Assembly: GCA_963605415.1 (NCBI GenBank)
Contig: CAVCUL010000006.1
Span: 51,398 to 115,397 of the forward strand
Direction of reading: 5' to 3'
DNA length: 64,000 bases
Source: CAG-217 sp963605415
GTDB lineage: Bacteria > Bacillota > Clostridia > Oscillospirales > Acutalibacteraceae
The notes beneath the pieces were generated by a model. That model was not told where the DNA came from, ran no database searches, and saw nothing but the letters and a program-made list of their open reading frames with translations. Positions 7,694 through 15,793 of this stretch are shown in pieces (the stretch's first letter is position 1; each line of letters begins with the position of its first letter). Made by a program: the position numbers and the translations under genes.

Positions 7694-8462
7694 TTTCTGT
7701 TTCCCCCTCCGGTTGCGTTGGGAATTTGATCACCTTGTCGTCGGTGACGAACTCCCCTTTTTTATTCCACTTGCCCTGCACGCCCTTGTGGGCGGCGCCC
7801 AGCTGAAAATGCAGCTGCGCAATACCAAAGTCCAGGCTCTTGTCCGAGTACGGCGCGTCTACCGAGGCAGAGATCTTGCCCCCCTCGTAGCGAAAGCGCA
7901 CGCACCGCCGGTTGGTGGCAGACGGTGCCTTTTCCACCATCTGCATGGCAAACACATACGGCTCCGGCAGCGCCCGGTCGCAGGCCTCCATCATCTTTTG
8001 GTAGGGCTTGTTGGTCTTGTGGGTGGCGTTGTACATCATCTTCTCTTTCACGCTCTTGCCGGGCTTTACATTGCCGATGGTGATCACGCCGTACAGGCGC
8101 AGGTCCCGGGGCAGGTCCAGCATTTGGTAGAGCTTGTTCTCATTATATGTACCCGTTACCCAGCAGGTACCCAGCCCGTGATACACGCACTGCAAAACAA
8201 TACTTTCGCCAAAGTAGCCGCTTTGAATTCTGGCCCACTCCGTGTCCGGCCCGCACACCGCCACCAGCGCAAATTTGCCGGTAAACAGGGTAAAAGGTGC
8301 CGTGCCGTCTGCCAGCAGGCGAAAGGAAAGCCCGCTTTGGTGATTAACGGCGTCCACCATCTCCTGCAAAATCTCCAGCACCCGGGGATCCGGCGGGGTA
8401 TGGCTGTAAGTACGGCGGGAACAGCGCGCGCCGATGGCCTCAATATACTCTGCATTGGTCAA
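7686..8462 (-). CDS. Nitroreductase-family protein
   Basis: A 258-residue protein of the nitroreductase superfamily, probably the TM1586-like group (PF14512). Seen are the N-terminal Arg pair for FMN binding (ARCSRRTY), the central GYFGESIVLQCVYHGLGTCWVTG helix region and the C-terminal GKISASVDA strand. It probably uses FMN and NAD(P)H; the substrate is unknown. I chose a TTG start at 8462, which is 8 bases after GAGGGAG; a GTG at 8471 is the alternative. Its leader contains two hairpins and its promoter overlaps the end of asnB. Confidence 0.75.
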   Translation of the reverse strand: MTNAEYIEAIGARCSRRTYSHTPPDPRVLEILQEMVDAVNHQSGLSFRLLADGTAPFTLFTGKFALVAVCGPDTEWARIQSGYFGESIVLQCVYHGLGTCWVTGTYNENKLYQMLDLPRDLRLYGVITIGNVKPGKSVKEKMMYNATHKTNKPYQKMMEACDRALPEPYVFAMQMVEKAPSATNRRCVRFRYEGGKISASVDAPYSDKSLDFGIAQLHFQLGAAHKGVQGKWNKKGEFVTDDKVIKFPTQPEGETENE

Positions 8463-8483
8463 ATGTACCACTCCCTCTCTACG

Positions 8484-8529
8484 GCAGGCATTGCCTGCAG
8501 CGTCCTCTGCCCGGCACAAAACCGGGCAG
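8484..8529 (-). promoter_or_regulatory. Two hairpins in the nitroreductase leader
   Basis: The 5-prime leader contains an 8-bp hairpin (CTGCCCGG with CCGGGCAG, 8507-8529) and a second short one (GCAGGCATTGCCTGC, 8484-8498), the latter just upstream of the ribosome site. There is no T-run after them on the minus strand, so they are not a simple terminator for asnB. Confidence 0.45.
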
Positions 8530-8543
8530 AAAAACACAGTTTC

Positions 8544-8572
8544 AGTATAGCACAGTTCCGAGAGAATTACAA
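8544..8572 (-). promoter_or_regulatory. Promoter of nitroreductase-GDPD operon
   Basis: On the minus strand TTGTAA (8567-8572) and TATACT (8544-8549) are 17 bases apart, with a TG-n extension. The -35 box overlaps the asnB stop codon. Confidence 0.65.
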
Positions 8573-10390
8573 GTCAAAGGTCACGCCGTAAGCCTTGGCC
8601 CAAACATAGATTTGAACCACATAAGCCACCACCTGCGCCCCGCGCATCAGCTGGCCGTACCAGGGCTCTCGCAGGGCGTCCGGGTTCTCACACAAGGTGA
8701 CTACCGTATCTCGATTCAGCAGCTCATACAGCGGGCAGGCGGTATCCGTCAGCACCGGCTCCACCAGTTCCTTGACCCGGGCAAAGTACGCCGGATTAAA
8801 GGTCTTGGGGTACGGGCTTTTTTTGCGCCAGGCGATCTGATGGGGCAGCTCCCCCTCAAAGGCCTTGCGCAGCACGCCCTTCTCCCGCCCCTCCGGCGAC
8901 TTCAGCGCCCAGGGCATATTGTAGGCGTACTCCACCAGCCGCCAGTCGCAAAACGGCACACGCACCTCCAGGGAGCTGTGCATACTCATCGCGTCCTTAC
9001 GCATCAGCAGCGTTTGCATAAACCAGTCGGTGTTCAGACGGAACATTTGGCGCATCCGCTTTTCCAGCGGGCTGTCTGTGTCCAGCACCTCCGTGTCTGC
9101 CACCGTGTGGCGGTAGGCGGCCTGCACATAGTCCGCCCCCTCCGGCAGCAGTCCCGGGCGCAGCAGGCTTTGGCGCACATCTACGCTGCGGGACCAGGGG
9201 AAAGTGTCCTCAAACAGGATCTCTTGCCGGTGATACCAGGGATAGCCGCCAAAGATCTCATCGGCGCACTCGCCGGACAGGCACACCTTAAAGTCCCGGT
9301 GCACCTGCCTGCAAAACAGCAGCAAGCTGGAGTCCACATCCGTAAAGCCCGGCACGCCACGGGCCAGGGTGGCCTCAACCAGCGCGTCTGCCACATCCAC
9401 ATTATCCAGCACCACATTGCGGTGATCAGAGCCGATGACCCCGGCGATCAGGCCGATATAATCGCTGTCCGCATTGGGCTGGAACAGGCTCTTTTGGAAG
9501 TAGCGGCTGTTGTCCTCATAATCCACCGAGTAGGTACAAAGCTGTTCCCCCTGCGCCGCCATCTGTCGGGCGGCAATCTCGGAAATAATAGACGAGTCCA
9601 GCCCGCCACTAAGGAAAGTGCACACCGGCACATCGCTGACCAGCTGGCGCTCCACCGCGTCCGTCACCAGCTGATGGGTACGCTCTATGGTGTCCGCCCC
9701 GCTGTCCGTATGGGGCGCGGCGTGCAGCTTCCAGTACCGGTGTACCTGCAAAGCGCCGTGGTCATAGGTCAGGTAGCAGGCCGGGGGCAGCTCTGCCAGA
9801 TCCCGAAACACCGCGTGCCCCGGGGAGCGGGCAGGCCCCAGCATAAAGATCTCTGCCAGCCCACTGCGGTCCACCACCGGTTCCACCTCCGGGAGCAGCA
9901 GCAGGGTGGGGATCCGGCTGGCAAAGGCAAACAGCCGCCCTTTTTTGCAATAGAACAGGGGCTTTACCCCGATCCGGTCCCGGGCGGCAAACAGGGTGCC
10001 CCGGCGGGTGTCATACACCGCAAAGGCAAAAATGCCGTTGAGTTTTTCCAGGCAGCCGGCTTTCCACTTATGGTAGGCCTTGAGCACCACTTCCGTGTCG
10101 CAGGCGGTCTCAAAGCTGTACCCGGCGCTCTCCAGCAGATGGCGCACCTCTGCCGTGTTGTAAATTTCGCCGTTATAGGCGATCACCAGATCGCCAAAAC
10201 GCATGGGCTGCCGTCCGCCAGCCGGGTCAATGATCGCCAGGCGCCGGTGCAGCAGTGCCGCCCCCGGCTCTAAGTATCGCCCGCTGTCATCCGGGCCACG
10301 GCTCCGCAGACTGTCGCTCATTTGGCACAGCAGCGGCTCTTGCTCCCGCAGATCCACATCCTCACGCAGAATTCCTGCAATTCCGCACAT
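8567..10390 (-). CDS. asnB: Asparagine synthase (glutamine-hydrolysing)
   Basis: A 607-residue AsnB that makes asparagine from aspartate, glutamine and ATP. The N-terminal glutaminase begins MCGIAGI (Cys2 nucleophile) and has the IAYNGEIYN motif. The C-terminal ATP-pyrophosphatase domain shows the P-loop-like FLSGGLDSSII and the later SGECADEIFGGY. The ATG at 10390 follows GAGGTGA. It stands alone between the tRNA pair and the nitroreductase operon. I see only a weak candidate promoter upstream. Confidence 0.96.
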   Translation of the reverse strand: MCGIAGILREDVDLREQEPLLCQMSDSLRSRGPDDSGRYLEPGAALLHRRLAIIDPAGGRQPMRFGDLVIAYNGEIYNTAEVRHLLESAGYSFETACDTEVVLKAYHKWKAGCLEKLNGIFAFAVYDTRRGTLFAARDRIGVKPLFYCKKGRLFAFASRIPTLLLLPEVEPVVDRSGLAEIFMLGPARSPGHAVFRDLAELPPACYLTYDHGALQVHRYWKLHAAPHTDSGADTIERTHQLVTDAVERQLVSDVPVCTFLSGGLDSSIISEIAARQMAAQGEQLCTYSVDYEDNSRYFQKSLFQPNADSDYIGLIAGVIGSDHRNVVLDNVDVADALVEATLARGVPGFTDVDSSLLLFCRQVHRDFKVCLSGECADEIFGGYPWYHRQEILFEDTFPWSRSVDVRQSLLRPGLLPEGADYVQAAYRHTVADTEVLDTDSPLEKRMRQMFRLNTDWFMQTLLMRKDAMSMHSSLEVRVPFCDWRLVEYAYNMPWALKSPEGREKGVLRKAFEGELPHQIAWRKKSPYPKTFNPAYFARVKELVEPVLTDTACPLYELLNRDTVVTLCENPDALREPWYGQLMRGAQVVAYVVQIYVWAKAYGVTFDL

Positions 10391-10468
10391 AACATCACCT
10401 CACTTTCAGTCTATGCAGGCGCACGCCCTTTGCCAGCTGTTGATTTTTTGGAAATTTGCAATTTAGGC

Positions 10469-10497
10469 TTGACTATCATTTTTTGTTGTGTTATAGT
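10469..10497 (+). promoter_or_regulatory. Promoter of the tRNA pair
   Basis: TTGACT (10469-10474) and TATAGT (10492-10497) are 17 bases apart, ending 18 bases before the first tRNA. Confidence 0.8.
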
Positions 10498-10515
10498 ATT
10501 AAGGCGTTAAGAAAT

Positions 10516-10591
10516 GCTGGTGTAGCTCAGTTGGTAGAGCAGCTGATTTGTAATCAGCAGGTCAGGGGTTCGAGTCCGTTCACCAGCTCCA
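10516..10591 (+). tRNA. tRNA-Thr (anticodon TGT)
   Basis: A 76-base cloverleaf with D-loop AGCTCAGTTGGTAGAGC, anticodon stem CTGAT-TTGTAAT-CAG with anticodon TGT (reads ACA/ACG), T-loop GGTTCGAGTCC and an encoded CCA end. Confidence 0.96.
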
Positions 10592-10625
10592 CGGCGGAGT
10601 TGGCAACGCCGCCTCCGCAACATAT

Positions 10626-10710
<85 letters not shown>

Positions 10711-10752
10711 AAGAAGCGACAATCTTTCAAAGGATTGTCGCTTCTTTTTTTA
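10711..10752 (+). terminator. Terminator of the tRNA operon
   Basis: A 12-bp perfect stem (GAAGCGACAATC with GATTGTCGCTTC) followed by seven T directly after the tRNA-Tyr CCA. Confidence 0.9.
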
Positions 10753-10760
10753 TAAAACGA

Positions 10761-10792
10761 AGAACCGGCAAGGGCGCCCCCCTGCCGGTTCT
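10761..10792 (-). terminator. Terminator of the lacto-N-biose operon
   Basis: An inverted repeat (AGAACCGGCA with TGCCGGTTCT) just downstream of the GH112 stop on the minus strand, followed by CGTTTTAT. Confidence 0.65.
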
Positions 10793-10802
10793 TTTACGTC
10801 TA

Positions 10803-12992
10803 TTAAATCTGATACCACTTGATTTCGTTGGGCTCCAGGTGCAGGTCAAACCCGCTGCCGTCGCCCACATACACGGTGGTGTCCTGCGGCGCATAGGTGT
10901 TGTTCACCACGCAGTATTTGCCGTTCTTCACATAAGCGTGGACCTCCACATTGTAGTTGGTGGAGAACCACTTGTGCAGCTGAGCCTCCGCAGAAGCCGC
11001 CCACAGCACCGCACGGTACAGCACACGGCTGTTCTTAAAGCTGTAAGGCAGGCCGCTGATGTACACGCCCCGGCCCTTGCCGAATTCCTTAACGGCCATC
11101 TGCACCTCGCAGCCGTTGCGCACTGCAAAGGGCAGCTCCGTTTCGTTCTGGAGCAGCACCCGAGTGCCATCCAGAGCCACAATGTTCTTTTTGCCCTCGC
11201 CAAAGTCCACATAGCCGTCCGCGTCTGCCAGGATAAAGTGGTCCGGGTGGGCGGTGGTGTTGTAGCGATCCGTGTTCAGGGCAAAGCCGTTCTCCTCTTC
11301 CACGCCCAGAATATCGTCCAGCTGGAAGAACTTGCCCTGCCACTGGTGGGCTGCCGGCTCGCCCACACCGATGAAGCCGCCGCCGTTATAGACAAAGGCC
11401 TTCACCCGGGTGACGATCTCCTCATCACACCAATAGGCGCCGCCGGTCTGGGCGGTATCTGCGTCGCCCACATTCAGGATCACATCGAATTGATCCAGGA
11501 AGTGGGGGTCGCTCTTAATATCGTCAAAGCTGATGAACGCCACATCAAAGGGCGCGCCGCTCAGGGCCTCGATCACGCCGAAATAGGAATAATTCTGCCG
11601 ATAATACAGGCCGTGGTGCACCATATGGTTGCCCCAGGCGCGCATTTTGCCCCAGCAGTTGAGCACCGCCACTTTCTTTACGCAATAGGGAGTCACGCCC
11701 TGGATATTGTCATACAGGGTGCGGAACTCGTCGCACACAGACTCAATATAATCCACAAAATCCGGGAACTGGAGCGCCAGCTTTAAGTAGCCGCCGTAGC
11801 CGATCCGCTGAATGGGACTGCGCAGAATGGCACGCCGGGCGGTGACCCAGTTGGTCTTGGCCTCCATAATCGGGTCGCCCCCCTCGTGGAACACATCCGG
11901 GAAGAAATAGGGCAGGAACCGACCCTCTGTATATTTTACATTCTTAATATCGCTAAACAGCCGCAGGGTGGCGCCGTTGCCTACGCTGCCCACCACAGCG
12001 TCAAGCCCGATGGTGGCGAACTCCTCCATAAACGGCTCCATGCCGATCCAGTGGTCGCCCATAAACATCATGGCCTCTTTGCCGTAGCTGTGCACAATGT
12101 CTACCATCTCTTTGGCCAGCTTGGCCACCTCCCGGCGCTGGAACGCCTGGAAATCCTTAAACTCCTTGCTGGGGATCCGGTAGCTGTTGTTCATATAGCC
12201 CTGGTCAATAATGAACTCCGGGCGGAACTTGTAGCCCACCTCTTTCTCAAACTGCTTTAAGATATACGGGCTGACGGAGGCGGAATAGCCGAACCAGTCC
12301 ACCCACTTCTCCCGGGCCATCTCGTCAAACACCAGGGTAAACTGGTGGAAAAAAGTGGTAAAGCGGATCACATCCACATAAGGGTGCTCGTCCAGAAACC
12401 GGCGCAGCCGCTCCATAGAGTGGGCGTGGGTCTTGGGCTGGCGCACATCAAAGGTGATCTGCGGCTCCGCGTCTTTCCAGTCGTTGACCACCGCGTTGTA
12501 CATATTCACCGGGTCCCACATAATGTAGGTCAAAAAGCTGACGGTGTATTGGTGGAAGGGCACGGTGCGGATCACCACATTGCCGCTCTCCTCCTCATAC
12601 CGCCAGTCCTCCGTGGGCACCGGCTCCCCGGTGGTGCGGTCCATCACTTCCCACCAGCGGGCAATATCGTCATAGGTATTCACCTTCAACATCGCCGGGT
12701 ACAGGTGGTCCATCAGGTGGATCTCCAGCGTGTCCCGCACCGCCGTGTGGAACGGGGTCATAATGTACATCTGCTGCACCTCGTCCGGGTTCGCCTTAGC
12801 CCAGGCGTTATCCTTGCGAGTAGTGCAGTAGGTGGCGTAAATCTTGGCGCCGGTGTCTTTCAGCTCCTGGGGGAACTCTGTGCCGTCGCAGTCACGCAGG
12901 GCGTCTGCGCCCCAGCGCTCCATAATTTCTTTGGTCTGGGGCACCACATCCAGGTCCGTGGGGATCGTGACTCTGCCCTTTCTGTTTGCCAT
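10803..12992 (-). CDS. lnpA: 1,3-beta-galactosyl-N-acetylhexosamine phosphorylase (GH112)
   Basis: A 729-residue cytoplasmic GH112 enzyme, recognised from its N-terminus MANRKGRVTIPTDLD, its family-typical length and the MGDHWIGMEPF segment that should carry the catalytic Asp. It phosphorolyses lacto-N-biose and/or galacto-N-biose to galactose 1-phosphate and GlcNAc or GalNAc, sugars from human milk oligosaccharides and mucin. It has no signal peptide. It lies 11 bases after a beta-helix protein that is probably a lacto-N-biosidase, so liberated disaccharide could be handed straight on. GH112 families also act on beta-galactosyl-rhamnose; the operon argues for lacto-N-biose. Confidence 0.92.
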   Translation of the reverse strand: MANRKGRVTIPTDLDVVPQTKEIMERWGADALRDCDGTEFPQELKDTGAKIYATYCTTRKDNAWAKANPDEVQQMYIMTPFHTAVRDTLEIHLMDHLYPAMLKVNTYDDIARWWEVMDRTTGEPVPTEDWRYEEESGNVVIRTVPFHQYTVSFLTYIMWDPVNMYNAVVNDWKDAEPQITFDVRQPKTHAHSMERLRRFLDEHPYVDVIRFTTFFHQFTLVFDEMAREKWVDWFGYSASVSPYILKQFEKEVGYKFRPEFIIDQGYMNNSYRIPSKEFKDFQAFQRREVAKLAKEMVDIVHSYGKEAMMFMGDHWIGMEPFMEEFATIGLDAVVGSVGNGATLRLFSDIKNVKYTEGRFLPYFFPDVFHEGGDPIMEAKTNWVTARRAILRSPIQRIGYGGYLKLALQFPDFVDYIESVCDEFRTLYDNIQGVTPYCVKKVAVLNCWGKMRAWGNHMVHHGLYYRQNYSYFGVIEALSGAPFDVAFISFDDIKSDPHFLDQFDVILNVGDADTAQTGGAYWCDEEIVTRVKAFVYNGGGFIGVGEPAAHQWQGKFFQLDDILGVEEENGFALNTDRYNTTAHPDHFILADADGYVDFGEGKKNIVALDGTRVLLQNETELPFAVRNGCEVQMAVKEFGKGRGVYISGLPYSFKNSRVLYRAVLWAASAEAQLHKWFSTNYNVEVHAYVKNGKYCVVNNTYAPQDTTVYVGDGSGFDLHLEPNEIKWYQI

Positions 12993-13003
12993 AATTTGTT
13001 ACC

Positions 13004-14302
13004 TCAATCTTCCTTGCTGTCCGCCGGAACGACGGTGTTGTTCACCAGTTTCATCTTGCCGTGGTTGCGCTTGCGCTTTAATGGCACGCCCGGCTCCATA
13101 TAAAATGTGTTGCCCTCTACCAGGCCGTCCGGGTTGCCGGCAGGCGACAGCACGCCCCCCAGATCCCGATAGCTTACATTGTGGCGGTAGGTGCTGTGCA
13201 CCGCCTCGCCCAGGCAAAACATCATGGCCCCACCCTCGTTGTAGGCGGAGTAGTTGTATTCATACACGGTGCCGTCACCGGAGTCTGCGTCATAGGCCAT
13301 ACCGTCCTGGTTCAGCTTGGTATCTGCCACATCGTTGTACCGCAGCAGGGCGTCCTTGCACTTCCAGGGCCAAATGGCCGCCGCCACCTTGCCCTGGCGC
13401 TTGCCCGGGTACTTGTAATAGCGGTCGTTCATCTCAACGGCGCAGCCGTCTGCCGTGTTGTGCTCCACCAGCGGGCGCAGGGCGTACATGGGCGTAATAC
13501 CATCGCCCCCGGCAGCCACCACATAGTTGCCCCGCAGGATAACATTTTCGTGGCCGTATTTTAAGAAAGTCTCCTCTGCCAGCGCCTTGGTGGCGAAATC
13601 GCCATGCCGATAGCTGTAACCCACCGCAATGCCCCAGCGGCTCACCTGCTGAACCATACAGCATTCCACCGTTACGCCGTCATACCGGGCCACGCCGGTC
13701 TTAGCCTCATCGGCAGGCGTAAAGGCAGTCATATAAATACCGCCGTTGTTCATGTGCTTGTTGTACACATTTCCCTTGACATCGTGGACAAACAGCCCGG
13801 TAAGGGTAATGCTGTGCAGGGTGCCTCGATTTTGTGCCACCACGGCCACGCCGGTACGGTCCATTTTGTCCGCTGCGCAGTAACTTTCCAAATCAATAAA
13901 GGGGGCGTCGTTGGTGATCTCCAGATCCCGCAATACAATGTTCTCTACATCATAAAGCAGCACGGCAGAAGACACATCCCCCCGGCACACATGGCCGCCA
14001 AAATCCAGCTGGGTGCCATAGTCCTGATACCACACGCCTGTACCGTCTGCCGCAATACAGGGCAGGGCGTCGCCTACGCCGTAAGCGCCGATCTCTATGG
14101 GCGCACCGGCAATATCACCGCAATTTTTCAGGTGCAAGGCCTCGCCGGCAAATACGCTGCCCCGCTCCAGAAGCACCTTGTCCCCGGGTTGCAAGGAAAG
14201 GGCACTCACCTGCTCCAGATGCAAAAACGGCGTCTCTCGGGTCAGGCCGTCAAAATCGGCGCTGCCGTGGAGCGAACTAACGTAATAACTCTTCGATGGC
14301 AC
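13004..14302 (-). CDS. Right-handed beta-helix protein, probable lacto-N-biosidase (GH136-like catalytic subunit)
   Basis: A 432-residue protein made of parallel beta-helix repeats (runs such as VLLYDVENIVLRDLEI, TLHSITLTGLFV, VILRGNYVV) without a signal peptide. Two acidic residues seven apart in QDGMAYDAD (about residue 340) match the spacing I recall for the catalytic Asp pair of GH136 lacto-N-biosidases, and the length fits that catalytic domain. The GTG start at 14302 is nine bases after AGGAGG and overlaps the upstream gene by 26 bases. Flanking by a helical partner gene and GH112 matches the gene order known in Roseburia and Eubacterium. The function is inferred; another beta-helix glycosidase or lyase is possible. 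Confidence 0.65.
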   Translation of the reverse strand: MPSKSYYVSSLHGSADFDGLTRETPFLHLEQVSALSLQPGDKVLLERGSVFAGEALHLKNCGDIAGAPIEIGAYGVGDALPCIAADGTGVWYQDYGTQLDFGGHVCRGDVSSAVLLYDVENIVLRDLEITNDAPFIDLESYCAADKMDRTGVAVVAQNRGTLHSITLTGLFVHDVKGNVYNKHMNNGGIYMTAFTPADEAKTGVARYDGVTVECCMVQQVSRWGIAVGYSYRHGDFATKALAEETFLKYGHENVILRGNYVVAAGGDGITPMYALRPLVEHNTADGCAVEMNDRYYKYPGKRQGKVAAAIWPWKCKDALLRYNDVADTKLNQDGMAYDADSGDGTVYEYNYSAYNEGGAMMFCLGEAVHSTYRHNVSYRDLGGVLSPAGNPDGLVEGNTFYMEPGVPLKRKRNHGKMKLVNNTVVPADSKED

Positions 14303-14711
14303 GGTCGTACGCCTCCTCTCGCATTTTTTTGCGGATCACCTGCTTCACCTCGCGGAAGCGGAATTTGTCTCCCATATAGCGGGTAAACAGGTCCTTATTG
14401 GCCTTGTAATAGGCCTTTTCATCCCGGGCGGTAATGGGCGCGTAATTGTAACGCACTTCCTTACGCTCTCCGGCGAATGCTAACCGAAAGCGGGTGCATT
14501 CATATTGCAGATACGCCGGCAGCGGATAGACGGTCAGGCCGTACACCACTTCCCCGGCAGCTAATTTTGCAGCACGGCGGGCATTCTCCTGACGGCAGCG
14601 TTCTTCTGCCGCCTCCAGGCTGTCATCGTCAATCAGCCCCAGCTGTTTTGCAAAAGTCAAGTTGGCGCAAATGCGCCGCAGCTCCTGCTGATCCTTTGCA
14701 TACTTGTTCAT
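14277..14711 (-). CDS. Small helical protein, possible LnbY-like folding partner
   Basis: A 144-residue, charged, helix-rich protein. The C-terminal half (DEKAYYKANKDLF, then FREVKQVIRKKM and AIEELL) resembles the helical parts of SurA/PrsA-type peptidyl-prolyl isomerases. GH136 lacto-N-biosidases need a dedicated chaperone or N-terminal domain (LnbY), which in some clostridia is a separate gene just upstream; position and size here fit that role. There is no signal peptide. The ATG at 14711 is preferred because an upstream in-frame ATG has no ribosome site. The assignment rests mainly on context. Confidence 0.6.
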   Translation of the reverse strand: MNKYAKDQQELRRICANLTFAKQLGLIDDDSLEAAEERCRQENARRAAKLAAGEVVYGLTVYPLPAYLQYECTRFRLAFAGERKEVRYNYAPITARDEKAYYKANKDLFTRYMGDKFRFREVKQVIRKKMREEAYDRAIEELLR

Positions 14712-14764
14712 CTTTTTACCCCGTTTGACAGGTCGGCGCAAGCGCCAACACATTTTTTCAATCC

Positions 14765-14770
14765 ATTATA
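14765..14770 (-). promoter_or_regulatory. Extended -10 promoter of the lacto-N-biose operon
   Basis: On the minus strand TATAAT is preceded by TG-n, an extended -10 box, about 50 bases upstream of the first start codon. No clear -35. Confidence 0.55.
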
Positions 14771-14837
14771 TCATACCGATTTTGACCTTATATTGCAAGG
14801 GAATTTTCAGATTATCCTCCCATTTTCCGCCCCGGTC

Positions 14838-14866
14838 TTGCCCGTTGACAGAAATTTTGCTATACT
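14838..14866 (+). promoter_or_regulatory. Promoter of tmk
   Basis: TTGCCC (14838-14843) and TATACT (14861-14866) are 17 bases apart with a TG-n extension. A TTGACA at 14845 is too close to the -10 to serve. Confidence 0.6.
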
Positions 14867-14894
14867 GGGGAGAGAAACAAAATGAGGTGGGTAT

Positions 14895-15515
14895 ATGAAA
14901 AAGGGCAAGTTTATTGTGTTTGAAGGATTGGACGGCAGTGGGAAAACCACCCAGCTGGAGCGGCTGGGCGCCCGACTGGCAGAGAAGCTGGGCGACGGCG
15001 CCGTCTACTGCACCCGGGAGCCGGGTGACAGCGCCCCCGGACTGCTGTGCCAGCAATTCAGCCAAAAAAAACTGGCCTTGGCGCCGGAGACGGTGGCGCT
15101 ACTGTATGCCGCCGACCGGGTGGAGCACATTGCAAAGGACCTGCTGCCCCGGTTGGAGGCCGGACAAACGGTGCTGTGCGATCGGTACTACTTCTCCAAC
15201 TTCGCCTACCAGACCCTCACCTCCGATTTAGAGGATCTGCTCCATTACAATGCCTTTGCCCGGTGCACTCTGCGCCCGGACGCGGTGGTGTTTGTGGATG
15301 TGGACCCGGAGGAATGTGCCCGCCGCAGAGCCCACCGGGGCGGCGCCGCAGAATTCTACGAAAAAACGGAGCTGGCCCGCCAAATCCGCACCGGGTATCA
15401 GCAGGTGTTTGACCGGTTAAAGGACGAGGAGCATATTCTCACCGTAGACGGCAGCGGCGACCCGGCGCAGGTAGAGGCCCGCATTTGGTCCGCCTTGCAA
15501 GAATATTTTGAATAA
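14895..15515 (+). CDS. tmk: Thymidylate kinase
   Basis: A 206-residue dTMP kinase: P-loop FEGLDGSGKTTQ at residue 9, the substrate motif TREPGD, the DRYYFSNFAYQ segment (DRY motif) and a LID region rich in Arg (EECARRRAHRG). It phosphorylates dTMP to dTDP for DNA synthesis. The ATG follows GAGGTGG. It is monocistronic, unlike the common tmk-holB arrangement. Confidence 0.95.
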   Translation: MKKGKFIVFEGLDGSGKTTQLERLGARLAEKLGDGAVYCTREPGDSAPGLLCQQFSQKKLALAPETVALLYAADRVEHIAKDLLPRLEAGQTVLCDRYYFSNFAYQTLTSDLEDLLHYNAFARCTLRPDAVVFVDVDPEECARRRAHRGGAAEFYEKTELARQIRTGYQQVFDRLKDEEHILTVDGSGDPAQVEARIWSALQEYFE

Positions 15516-15529
15516 GGCATTATAGAAAA

Positions 15530-15745
15530 AGCGGGCGGCAATCCCCCCCTTTGCCTCCCTTGTAAAGGGTGACTCCCCGCAGTGCGGGGAGATGTCGCGC
15601 AGCGACAGAGGGGACGGGCACCGGTACGGTGGGGGACCACCGTAGGTGGTGGAGGGATTGACGGGAGGCAGATTGCCGCCCCTACGAGCCTATCTAAAGA
15701 AAATATCCATTTGTAGGGGCCGATGCCCACATCGGCCCGCATGAT
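15530..15745. repeat. Dispersed intergenic repeat B
   Basis: The space between convergent tmk and the GDPD-like gene is filled by repeat sequence. It holds CCTCCCTTGTAAAGGG, the hairpins CTCCCCGCAGTGCGGGGAG and TGTCGCGCAGCGACA, and an inner hairpin whose arms are here ACCACC and GGTGGT (15636-15650). It ends in a segment with GATGCCCACATCGGCCCGC. The inner hairpin differs in sequence from copies A and C-E but stays self-complementary. Confidence 0.85.
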
Positions 15746-15763
15746 TATACACCCACACAAAAA

Positions 15764-15789
15764 AGAGCACCCGCGGGTGCTCTTTTTTT
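15764..15789. terminator. Bidirectional terminator
   Basis: The perfect palindrome AGAGCACCCGCGGGTGCTCT between an A-run and a T-run serves tmk (plus) and the GDPD-like gene (minus). Confidence 0.85.
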
Positions 15790-15793
15790 GCGC

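Noticed and set aside
14845..14866. TTGACA at 14845 as the -35 box of tmk
   Set aside because: It is only 10 bases from the TATACT box; TTGCCC at 14838 has the correct 17-base spacing.
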